Source: Parachlamydiaceae bacterium (GTDB lineage Bacteria > Chlamydiota > Chlamydiia > Chlamydiales > Parachlamydiaceae). From it: DNA of 21,985 nt. The stretch covers positions 571 to 22,555 of the forward strand of contig JACDGH010000010.1 of the NCBI GenBank assembly GCA_013815395.1. Direction: 5' to 3'. The notes below the pieces were generated by a model. It searched no databases. It saw nothing but the letters and a program-made list of their open reading frames with translations, and had not been told where the DNA came from. A program made the translations under genes and the position numbers. This document shows positions 14,881 through 21,940 of this stretch, piece after piece (within the stretch, counting starts at the first letter, position 1; each line of letters begins with the position of its first letter).

Positions 14881-16233
14881 TTGAAAACCCAAATTTTTTC
14901 CCTTTTGACATTAACCTCTCTAATGTTGGTAAATTCACTTTCTGCCGCAACAACCCCCTCTCGTGCTGGAAACAGTCTTCCAGAGCTATATCAAGGAGGT
15001 GACTTTAATGGAATAGGCCCGACTGGTGCAACCGGTGCTACAGGTGGCATTGGCCCTACAGGACTGCAGGGAACACCAGGATTAGCAGGCGCTGCAGGAT
15101 TGAATGGAGAAATAGGACCGACTGGTTCCACAGGGGATACCGGAGCCACTGGAGCAAATGGTGACATTGGCCCAACTGGCCCGAATGGTTTCACTGGGGC
15201 GACAGGAGCAACTGGCGCAACTGGTGACGTGGGAGCAACAGGTCCGACTGGTTCCACAGGGGCAACAGGCGACATTGGTCCTGTAGGGACTACAGGGGCT
15301 ACAGGACCAAATGGAGCAACAGGCTTAAGCGGTCCCACAGGCCCTACTGGTGATATAGGCGCAACAGGCGCAACAGGCCCGACGGGAGCATCAGGGGCAA
15401 TAGGTGCCACTGGATCTACAGGAGCAACAGGTGTAACCGGACCAACTGGGGCGAATGGAACAACAGGCGCCACCGGTGCTACAGGATCGACTGGAGCCAC
15501 TGGACCTACTGGGGCGGATGGAGTGACAGGCGCTACTGGCGATATAGGAGCTACAGGCGCTAATGGACCAGGTGGGGCCACAGGAGCAACAGGCGCTACT
15601 GGATCTACAGGAACTACAGGTGCAACCGGAGCTACAGGAGCTACAGGCACAACCGGACCTAGTGGGCCTACAGGCGCAACTGGCGCAACTGGAGCTACAG
15701 GAGCTACAGGCTCAACCGGCCTCACAGGTGCCACAAGCTCAGCCATAATCCCATTTGCTTCCGGGTCCTCCATCCAGTTAACTACCAACGCCTCTGGGGC
15801 ATCCAATACTGGAGCTGTTTTAGGCTTTGGAAAATCAGCCAGCGGCATCTCAATTTCAAATCCTATCACTGCTACTAATTTTCCCTTTGCCTACTCAATC
15901 CCCGAAACTGGAACCGTTAAAACACTGGCTGTATATTTTAGAACAACAACAACAACTAGTCCTGTTACTGTTGGAACATCATCAATTAATGTACAACTTT
16001 ATGGATCTTCTGCTCCGAGTGATTCTTTTTCACCTATTGGTTCAGCAATAACGTTTAATCTACCAGCAAACCCTGCAAGCGGTACTATCCTCTCTGCCAG
16101 TCAGGCAATTAATATAGGTGGTTTTACTGCTAACTACCGATTTTTATTGGTTTTTTCATATACTTATTCTCAAAGCACAAGCATACAGATCAATGGAAAT
16201 GCTGGGGGGGGCTTAACGATGAGTTTCCCATAA
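14881..16233 (+). CDS. Secreted collagen-like protein with BclB-type C-terminal domain (copy 2)
   Basis: 450 residues from a TTG at 14881. This start is preferred over the ATG at 14863 because GGAG lies 6 bp before it and it aligns with the ATG of copy 1 (KTQxxS follows in both); the ATG would put six extra residues before the signal peptide. The order of parts is as in copy 1: signal peptide ending NSLSA, linker TTPSRAGNSLPELYQGG, 80 unbroken Gly-X-Y triplets (residues 46-285), and a 165-residue BclB-like C-terminal domain (IIPFASGSSIQLTT, GAVLGFGKSASGI, FLLVFSYTYS, NGNAGGGLTMSF). The C-terminal domains of the two copies are clearly related, with the core motifs kept. The gene is followed by 329 bp without a gene, then tolB. 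Confidence 0.85.
   Translation: MKTQIFSLLTLTSLMLVNSLSAATTPSRAGNSLPELYQGGDFNGIGPTGATGATGGIGPTGLQGTPGLAGAAGLNGEIGPTGSTGDTGATGANGDIGPTGPNGFTGATGATGATGDVGATGPTGSTGATGDIGPVGTTGATGPNGATGLSGPTGPTGDIGATGATGPTGASGAIGATGSTGATGVTGPTGANGTTGATGATGSTGATGPTGADGVTGATGDIGATGANGPGGATGATGATGSTGTTGATGATGATGTTGPSGPTGATGATGATGATGSTGLTGATSSAIIPFASGSSIQLTTNASGASNTGAVLGFGKSASGISISNPITATNFPFAYSIPETGTVKTLAVYFRTTTTTSPVTVGTSSINVQLYGSSAPSDSFSPIGSAITFNLPANPASGTILSASQAINIGGFTANYRFLLVFSYTYSQSTSIQINGNAGGGLTMSFP
15016..15735 (+). repeat. Gly-X-Y collagen repeat region, copy 2
   Basis: 80 uninterrupted triplets, threonine in most Y positions and alanine or proline in X. Repeat number is nearly equal to copy 1 although the order of triplets differs, which suggests length is under selection while sequence drifts. 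Like copy 1 it gives false frames on the minus strand. Confidence 0.9.
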
Positions 16234-16562
16234 CCCATTAAAGTGAGCTGAGCAGAGATAATTTTACTGATCTTGGAGAGCACTATTGTGCGTGTAGTCA
16301 ATATTTCTCTTCGAGATTCCTTCTTGACTTTGATCACCATTCGGTATTCTAATTATTTGATTATATACCTTAAAGCATTCGAGTTAACGGTCAGCATAAG
16401 AAAAAAGTATCGAAAATGGGTGCTAAACTGATAGAATGACATAACAGGAAGAGCGTCGATATCTTTAAATATGTATTCAAAATATCATCTGCCCTTTCAA
16501 TTATTTTCCAGTTTTATTGTGCCAATTAATGCCAGCGAGTCTTCTTACGGAGTTCCATTTCC
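16234..16562. other. Intergenic DNA between collagen-like gene 2 and tolB
   Basis: 329 bp without a recognised gene. A promoter-like pair TTGACT (16324-16329) and TATTCT (16345-16350) has a short 15-bp spacer. A 31-codon frame (ATG at 16471) ends in a TGA that overlaps the tolB start as ATGA; it has no ribosome site and may be chance. A GGAG 10 bp before 16563 is the likely tolB Shine-Dalgarno. No terminator hairpin was found after the collagen-like gene. Confidence 0.45.
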
Positions 16563-17963
16563 ATGAAAATATCATCGTTTAAAATCGCCAGATACTTATC
16601 TACATTCATCATGACAATAGGCCTTGCAATAAGTTTGCATGGTGCCAATGATGAAAATGCGCCTATCATAGTGCGATTAGGCACTGAAACGCAGCTTTTG
16701 CCGGTGTATATAGGCAGTATCTGCTCTCAAGGATCTACTAATCAGGAATATTGCCAGAAATTAGAGAAAATACTGCGCTTTGATCTCGATCATAATGGGA
16801 TGACATCCGTCTTAAATACTTCACCGGCAAATGAAAAATTAATTAATGCCGAAGCTTTAGAAACTCCTCCAAAGCGCACGGACTGGAAAACTTTAAATGC
16901 AATTTACCTCCTTAAAATGCGAGTGCAAGACAACGCCTTAAGTGCCAGACTCTACGCTGCTAATACTGATGATGTTAAAAGCATCAATAACATGTCTCTC
17001 AGTGGCGATTTAGCCAAAGACCGCCAACAAATCCACCTACTTTCCGACATGTTGCATAAGGCGCTATTTGGCACCGATGGAATAGCTACGACACGTTTTT
17101 TATATACATTAAAAACCCAAAAAGGAAAAGATTTTAGTTCTGAAGTTTGGGAAGCTGATTACGACGGTGGCAATGCTCGCCAATTGACTTTTGACGGAGG
17201 CTATATAGTCACTCCGATGTATCTCCCTCCCAAATCAGGCTATGCTAGTGGGAGTTTCTTCTTTGTTTCTTATAAAGGGGGGCAACCAAAAATTTATTAT
17301 CAAACTCTGGGCGATCCTAAGTCTCGAAAGCGTCTAACCTTATTGCGCGGCAATCAACTGATGCCTGCAATTTCGTTGCAGCGCGATAAATTGGCGTTTA
17401 TTTCAGATGTCACAGGTAATCCCGATCTTTTTATTCAGCCTTTTAGTGTAGATGAAGGGGCTGTGGGCAAGCCCTACCAGGCCTTTGCCACCCATCGCGC
17501 GACTCAAGGAACACCTACATTTAGTCCAGATGGCAATAAAATTGCTTTTGTTTCAAACAAAGATGGCTCTCCCCGCATCTATATGATGAACGTGCCGCAA
17601 TCAGGAACCAGCCTGAATGATATCACAGCCGCTTTGATAACCAAACGCAATCGCGAAAGTACCGCTCCAGCATGGTCGCCTGATGGCACGAAGATCGCCT
17701 ATTGTTCAGTGATCAACGGCGTTAGGCAAATTTGGATATATGATTTAACCAAACGGGAGGAATGGCAGCTCACACAAGGCCCTGGTAACAAGGAAAATCC
17801 CACATGGGCCCCCAATAGTTTGCACTTAATATTCAATTCCACCGATGCCAATGCTTGTGAAATGTACTTAGTGAACCTCAATCAGACCGAATCCACCAAG
17901 ATTAGCGGGGGTTTAGGCGAAAAACGATTCCCCTGTTGGGAACCGCGTAGAAAAAAAACTTAA
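16563..17963 (+). CDS. tolB: Tol system periplasmic protein TolB
   Basis: Periplasmic beta-propeller of the Tol-Pal system, which keeps the outer membrane attached during growth and division. The 466 residues comprise a signal peptide (about 1-28, ending SLHGA), an alpha/beta N-terminal domain (about 33-175) and a propeller with TolB/WD40-like blades. Blade motifs are clear at about 318 (PTFSPDGNKIAFVS), 369 (PAWSPDGTKIAYCS) and 413 (PTWAPNSLHLIF), with earlier blades at EVWEADYDGGNARQLTFDGG and MPAISLQRDKLAFIS. Length is slightly above E. coli TolB (430). From memory its chlamydial counterpart CT599 directly follows CT598, whereas here 5.1 kb separates them. No pal gene follows within this window. 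Confidence 0.93.
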   Translation: MKISSFKIARYLSTFIMTIGLAISLHGANDENAPIIVRLGTETQLLPVYIGSICSQGSTNQEYCQKLEKILRFDLDHNGMTSVLNTSPANEKLINAEALETPPKRTDWKTLNAIYLLKMRVQDNALSARLYAANTDDVKSINNMSLSGDLAKDRQQIHLLSDMLHKALFGTDGIATTRFLYTLKTQKGKDFSSEVWEADYDGGNARQLTFDGGYIVTPMYLPPKSGYASGSFFFVSYKGGQPKIYYQTLGDPKSRKRLTLLRGNQLMPAISLQRDKLAFISDVTGNPDLFIQPFSVDEGAVGKPYQAFATHRATQGTPTFSPDGNKIAFVSNKDGSPRIYMMNVPQSGTSLNDITAALITKRNRESTAPAWSPDGTKIAYCSVINGVRQIWIYDLTKREEWQLTQGPGNKENPTWAPNSLHLIFNSTDANACEMYLVNLNQTESTKISGGLGEKRFPCWEPRRKKT

Positions 17964-17981
17964 TATTTAGGAGAATCGATC

Positions 17982-18449
17982 ATGGCCCAACCTATCAAAA
18001 TCGGCGATAAAATCCCTGCTTTCACCATCCACGATCATGAAGGGATGGAGATTGATGCTGAAGACCTTATTGGAAGTCCTTTTGTTATCTACTTTTATCC
18101 TAAAGACGATACGCCAGGCTGCACAATGCAAGCTTGCGCCTTTCGTGATAATATGGATGCTTTAGATGAGTTAGAGACGTTAGTGATTGGTGTCAGCCCG
18201 GATGATGCGATTGCCCACAATAAATTTATCGAAAAACACGATCTCAATTACACTTTGCTTTGTGATGAAGATATGTCCCTGGCACAAAAATTCAATGCTG
18301 TGCAAGAAAAGCAAGGTGTGGTGCGCTCCACTTTCGTGGTTGATTCTGCCGGCATCATTCAATGGATTGAACAACCTGTAAAAATCGAAGGACATGCTGA
18401 ACGCGTCATAGAAGCAGTCCAAAAAATTGTGCAGGAAACTGGTCATTAA
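17982..18449 (+). CDS. bcp: Peroxiredoxin of the BCP/PrxQ type
   Basis: Thiol peroxidase that reduces hydrogen and organic peroxides in the cytoplasm. The 155 residues carry the BCP signature FYPKDDTPGCTMQACAFRD, with the peroxidatic cysteine Cys47 and the resolving cysteine Cys52 five residues later, as in E. coli BCP (Cys45/Cys50). The Arg in VVRSTFVVD completes the active site. There is no signal peptide. A strong AGGAG lies 8 bp before the ATG. The gap to tolB is 18 bp, so it is probably in the same transcript. In C. trachomatis the nearby peroxidase, as I recall, is an AhpC-type protein (CT603), three genes beyond tolB. Confidence 0.9.
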   Translation: MAQPIKIGDKIPAFTIHDHEGMEIDAEDLIGSPFVIYFYPKDDTPGCTMQACAFRDNMDALDELETLVIGVSPDDAIAHNKFIEKHDLNYTLLCDEDMSLAQKFNAVQEKQGVVRSTFVVDSAGIIQWIEQPVKIEGHAERVIEAVQKIVQETGH

Positions 18450-18463
18450 CATTTTGGGCGACA

Positions 18464-19225
18464 ATGAACCTTAAAAACATAAGCGTCACTGTTTTAACAA
18501 AAAATAGCCAACAATACATTCAAGAGGTGTTGTTGGCCTTAGTTCCATTTGGCGAGGTGTTGTTGTTTGACACAGGCTCTAACGATGAAACCATGACTAT
18601 TGCTAAAACCTTTTCAAATGTACGCATTCTCCAATCAGCTTTCATTGGTTTTGGTCCAACGCATAATCTAGCCTCCGCTGCTGCTAAAAATGATTGGATT
18701 CTATCAATCGATAGCGATGAAGTGGTGACGCCGGAAATGACAGAGGCAATTGTTGATATTCAAGAAAACCCCCAAACAGTGTACGCTTTCCCCCGAAATA
18801 ACTACTTTAATGGTAAATTCATTAAATGGTGCGGTTGGTATCCTGATCATCAACTAAGACTGTACAATAAAATGATCACGCAATTTTCTGATGCCCAAGT
18901 GCATGAATCGATCATAACTAAAAATCTATCCATAGTCACATTGAAAGGGGCCATGATCCATTATTCTTATGCCTCCATTTCCGATTTCTTAGCAAAAATG
19001 CAATCCTATTCAACACTATTTGCCCAACAAAATAAAACCAAAAAATCATCCTCTCCCACAAAAGCTATCTTGCATGGCCTCTTTGCTTTTTTTAAAAGCT
19101 ATATTATCAAGCGCGGCTTCCTGGGCGGATATGAAGGTTTTGTCATATCCTCCTACAATGCCCATACTGCCTATTATAAATATTTAAAACTTTATGAGAT
19201 CAATGCTGCCGAAAAAAACAAATAG
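18464..19225 (+). CDS. Family 2 glycosyltransferase (WaaE/KdtX-like)
   Basis: A 253-residue GT-A fold transferase using a nucleotide sugar. The nucleotide-binding start is ISVTVLTKNSQQYI, then LLFDTGSNDET with Asp36, and the metal-binding DxD is Asp83-Ser-Asp85 in LSIDSDEVV. The block GWYPDHQLRLYNK, with Arg in QLRLY, and VHESI are typical of the WaaE/KdtX subgroup, which adds a beta-linked hexose to the lipopolysaccharide inner core. The C-terminal third has positively charged amphipathic segments (AFFKSYIIKRGFLGG) as found in membrane-associated members. It starts 14 bp after the peroxiredoxin and its last 32 bp overlap mutY. The acceptor is not known: LOS core is likely, a surface protein is possible. 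Confidence 0.82.
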   Translation: MNLKNISVTVLTKNSQQYIQEVLLALVPFGEVLLFDTGSNDETMTIAKTFSNVRILQSAFIGFGPTHNLASAAAKNDWILSIDSDEVVTPEMTEAIVDIQENPQTVYAFPRNNYFNGKFIKWCGWYPDHQLRLYNKMITQFSDAQVHESIITKNLSIVTLKGAMIHYSYASISDFLAKMQSYSTLFAQQNKTKKSSSPTKAILHGLFAFFKSYIIKRGFLGGYEGFVISSYNAHTAYYKYLKLYEINAAEKNK

Positions 19226-20261
19226 GGAAATTGATGCTCTTAAAACATGGTTTTTAGCTCAATGTCGCGACCTCCCATGGCGCAACCACCCCTCCCCTTA
19301 TGCTGTATGGGTGTCAGAGGTCATGCTTCAACAAACCCAAGTTGCTGTTGTTATTCCCTATTTCGAACGCTGGATGCAGATATTTCCTACCATCCAAGAT
19401 TTGGCTAAAGCTGACTTAGATGCTGTTATTAAAGAATGGGAGGGTTTGGGCTACTATTCTCGCGCCCGAAACCTGCATCAAGGCGCTCGCTATGTCGTTG
19501 AAAATCATGATGGGATTCTGCCTCACTTGGAGAATCAACTTCAAAAAATCAAAGGTTTGGGACCATATACGATCGGCGCTATTCTCAGCTTTGCCTTCCA
19601 TCAACGTAAAGCAGCGGTGGACGGCAATGTTATAAGAGTACTAGCTCGCTACAATTGCATCACTGAAGATATTACTAAATCCCCCACTATAAAACATATC
19701 CATGCCTTAGCCCAAGAAATGCTTCCTGAAATAGAGCCATGGATTATAAGTGAGGCTTTGATAGAATTGGGTGCCACGGTTTGCAAGCGCAAACCTAAAT
19801 GCTTTGAGTGTCCTTTGAGAAATAACTGTAAGGCTTTTGCCGCAGGCAATGCCGATAAACTACCTTTCAAATCTTCTAAAACAGCTGTTACCCAGCTTTA
19901 TCGGGCTGTGGCTGTCGTATCCTGTGGTGATGCTATCTTAATTAAACGGGGATCTAAAGGCAAAATCATGTCAGATTTGCATGAATTCCCCTATTTTGAA
20001 TTGAACAGTGCCTTAGTTGATCCCAAAGCTCTAGCTCAGCAATTGTTTAAGGAAATGCAATTAAAGGCCGATTGGCAAGAAAGCTTGCAGGAAGTAAAGC
20101 ATTCATTTACGCGCTATCGGGCCCAATTGTATCCCCACAGTTTTACCGTTAAAGAAAAGCAGCCCATCGATGGATATGAATGGGTGCCAAAAAAGCGAAT
20201 TAAAGAGCGCGCCTTTTCATCTGGACATAAACGGATATTAGGGCAATTATCTGATCTTTGA
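19194..20261 (+). CDS. mutY: A/G-specific adenine DNA glycosylase MutY
   Basis: Removes adenine paired with 8-oxoguanine, preventing G-to-T mutations. The 355 residues hold LPWR near the N-terminus, the catalytic Glu42 in VSEVMLQQTQV, the helix-hairpin-helix IKGLGPYTIGAI, Asp143 in AAVDGNVIRVLAR, and an iron-sulfur cluster motif at 197-212. The cluster spacing is C-x5-C-x2-C-x5-C, one residue shorter in the first gap than the usual C-x6-C. The C-terminal MutT-like domain (about 230-355), which recognises 8-oxoG, includes HSFTRYRAQLYPHSF. The start overlaps the glycosyltransferase gene by 32 bp; an in-frame ATG at 19203 would reduce this to 23 bp. Neither has a clear Shine-Dalgarno. Confidence 0.93.
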   Translation: MRSMLPKKTNREIDALKTWFLAQCRDLPWRNHPSPYAVWVSEVMLQQTQVAVVIPYFERWMQIFPTIQDLAKADLDAVIKEWEGLGYYSRARNLHQGARYVVENHDGILPHLENQLQKIKGLGPYTIGAILSFAFHQRKAAVDGNVIRVLARYNCITEDITKSPTIKHIHALAQEMLPEIEPWIISEALIELGATVCKRKPKCFECPLRNNCKAFAAGNADKLPFKSSKTAVTQLYRAVAVVSCGDAILIKRGSKGKIMSDLHEFPYFELNSALVDPKALAQQLFKEMQLKADWQESLQEVKHSFTRYRAQLYPHSFTVKEKQPIDGYEWVPKKRIKERAFSSGHKRILGQLSDL

Positions 20262-20279
20262 TGCAATCAGGAAATCCAA

Positions 20280-21413
20280 ATGTTAAAAGTTGACATATTA
20301 CTCCCCGACACCAGTGCCTACGATGTGTTACATCATTTCAGTCAAAAAATATTCGAGGCCTTTCAGCGGGCCGGTTGTGTGTGTCGACTCCTAGAAGGAA
20401 GTCAGCGTTTCTTATTGCCTCTAGAATCGCCCCCTGATTTTACCTTAGGATTTAATGGGGCCTTGAAAATTGAGGGTGGTAGTTTATTTTGCGATTATAT
20501 TGGCTTGCGTCATGTGGCCTGTTTAGTAGATTCCCCATTTCGTTTTATGGATTTGATTTCTAGTCCCAATGTAGCGCTAACGTGTGATGACGAATATTGC
20601 TGTGAATCTTTTAAAACCAATTTTTTTAAAAATACTTTTTTTATGCCTCATGCTGTTGAAAAAGAACTAGCTACCGAAAAAGAAGTCGCAAAAATCTATG
20701 ATGTGGTTATGTTAGCCACTTTTGTCGATTGCGAGCACCGTAGAGAAGAGTGGAAGGAAAAATTTCCCATCGATATCTGTCGAAGTATGCAGGAAGCAGT
20801 AGAATTGACATTGGGAGATGAACAAACTTCTTATATTTTTGCCCTTGAGCAGACATTAGGAGGTCATTTTAAGAATATTGATTTGAACCTGCTGCAGTCA
20901 ATTATTTCTGAAGTAGAACTTTACATCAAAGGGCGCGATAAGCTCGATCTCTTGCAAAGCATCTCAGACTGCCCGGTGCATATTTTTGGCGATAGCCTTG
21001 ATTGCAAAAACTGGGCAGAGTTTTCTCAAAGTTATCCCAATATCGTAGTGCATCCCGGTGTCACCTTTTTAGAGGCCTTGGAAATTATGAAACGCACAAA
21101 AATCCTCTTGAATACCAGTATAAAAAACAAACGCGGTGCGCATGAGCGCTTTTTTAGCGGGGCAGCTGCTGGAGCTGTAGTAGTCACAAATGACAATGCT
21201 TATATGCGAGAACATTTTGTGGATGGAAAAGAATTGATATTGTATCGCCGTTCAGATGTGAATGATTTAAATTTGCAGATACATGATCTCCTTAATGATG
21301 AACCTCGCCGTATAGAGATGTCTAAGCAGGCTCGCATAAAAGTATTAGCGCATCATACTTGGGACCATCGTGTAGCGCAATTGCTCGCTGATATTATTGA
21401 TTCGCAAGCTTAG
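20280..21413 (+). CDS. CgeB-like glycosyltransferase (GT-B fold)
   Basis: A 377-residue cytoplasmic protein. The N-terminal half (1 to about 180) starts VDILLPDTSAYDVLHHFS and is poorly conserved in my recall; it contains two acidic, cysteine-bearing stretches (CDDEYCCES). The C-terminal half matches the glycosyl-transferase group 1 / CgeB family: a Rossmann-like IVVHPGVTFLEALEIM, then ERFFSGAAAGAVVVTNDN, MREHFVDGKELILYR, and the closing HTWDHRVAQLL. CgeB acts in spore-coat polysaccharide formation in Bacillus; relatives elsewhere build surface glycans. AGGA lies 7 bp before the ATG, 18 bp after mutY. It is the last gene of the run starting at tolB. Donor and acceptor cannot be told. Confidence 0.75.
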   Translation: MLKVDILLPDTSAYDVLHHFSQKIFEAFQRAGCVCRLLEGSQRFLLPLESPPDFTLGFNGALKIEGGSLFCDYIGLRHVACLVDSPFRFMDLISSPNVALTCDDEYCCESFKTNFFKNTFFMPHAVEKELATEKEVAKIYDVVMLATFVDCEHRREEWKEKFPIDICRSMQEAVELTLGDEQTSYIFALEQTLGGHFKNIDLNLLQSIISEVELYIKGRDKLDLLQSISDCPVHIFGDSLDCKNWAEFSQSYPNIVVHPGVTFLEALEIMKRTKILLNTSIKNKRGAHERFFSGAAAGAVVVTNDNAYMREHFVDGKELILYRRSDVNDLNLQIHDLLNDEPRRIEMSKQARIKVLAHHTWDHRVAQLLADIIDSQA

Positions 21414-21502
21414 TCATTTTAAGGCGACATGGTGGTTGCTACTTTAAAAAACCTTATTACATGAGCAAAGAATACTGAGCGTATTCTAGCAGTATTCTAT
21501 CT

Positions 21503-21691
21503 TCATCGCCCCTTTGGTTTAGCATGCAACATAATGGGCCTTATAAGAGAATCGAAAGAGCAAAAAAGAAGAACCGGATTCCTGTTCTGCTCATGATAAA
21601 GATAATCTGTCTTTCTGCCATTTTCTGTTTTGCTGAGACGTCGATTAAAGGAGTCGTAAACACAAGTAGTGGAACATTCTGGTGTTAGCAT
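21503..21691 (-). pseudogene. RHS/YD-repeat gene fragment
   Basis: The minus-strand frame contains VYDSFNRRLSKTENG and then KTDYLYHEQN, a close match to the core RHS pattern YDxFGRRxSKxxxG...YLYDGQN. RHS proteins are very large, often toxin-delivering, cell-surface or secreted proteins built of YD repeats; only about 35 residues are recognisable here. The sequence then runs into unrelated residues (PVLLFCSFDSLIRP), and an in-frame stop lies just upstream, so this is a relic. Confidence 0.6.
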
Positions 21692-21867
21692 GGCTCAGCA
21701 CAATGGGCAGACCTCGATGGCTGCAGTTTCACTTACACTCATGGTTCTTGTATTTTCATTTGTACTTTTTTGCCCAAAATTTTATATCGCCCGCCGCCAA
21801 TGATTCGCATAAATTTTCTAATCAAATAAAGATCGCCTCAAATAAGGTAACCAGGGCGTGTCCGAAA

Positions 21868-21917
21868 CTCACATGACTTACACTTTAACACACTCACATC
21901 CCTTACACTTTTTGACA
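21868..21917 (+). repeat. Two tandem copies of a 25-bp repeat
   Basis: CTCACAT-NN-CTTACACTTT-NNNNCA occurs at 21868-21892 and again at 21893-21917, 20 of 25 bases equal. The last six bases of copy 2 are the -35-like TTGACA. A third, partial CTTACACT is at 21732. Position and spacing would suit an operator for the gene beyond the window. Confidence 0.55.
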
Positions 21918-21940
21918 AAGACTTGTTTTTTGTATATTTA
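21912..21940 (+). promoter_or_regulatory. Possible promoter for a gene to the right of the window
   Basis: TTGACA (21912-21917) is followed by TATATT (15-bp spacer) or TATTTA (17-bp spacer) in AT-rich DNA. The perfect -35 and its place at the end of a tandem repeat support it; the -10 is imperfect. Confidence 0.35.

Larger units (their letters stand above)
11775..16233 (+). repeat. Tandem duplication of a barrel + collagen-like gene module
   Basis: Unit 1 (about 11775-13648) is promoter, decayed barrel gene and collagen-like gene 1. Unit 2 (about 13741-16233) is promoter, intact barrel gene and collagen-like gene 2. Matching is seen in the promoter boxes, the barrel start, middle and end, the short gap with its GGA Shine-Dalgarno, and both collagen-like proteins from signal peptide to C-terminal domain. 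Divergence is large, so the duplication is old. Confidence 0.75.

Noticed and set aside
12440..15735. Repeat blocks considered as a CRISPR array
   Set aside because: The repeats are 9-bp coding triplets without fixed-length spacers and lie inside secreted-protein genes.
14991..15869. 292-codon minus-strand frame rich in Val-Ala-Pro
   Set aside because: Same artefact opposite collagen-like gene 2.
21682..21876. 64-codon plus-strand frame at the right end
   Set aside because: Aromatic-rich random-looking translation, no ribosome site, and overlaps the RHS relic and the tandem repeat.
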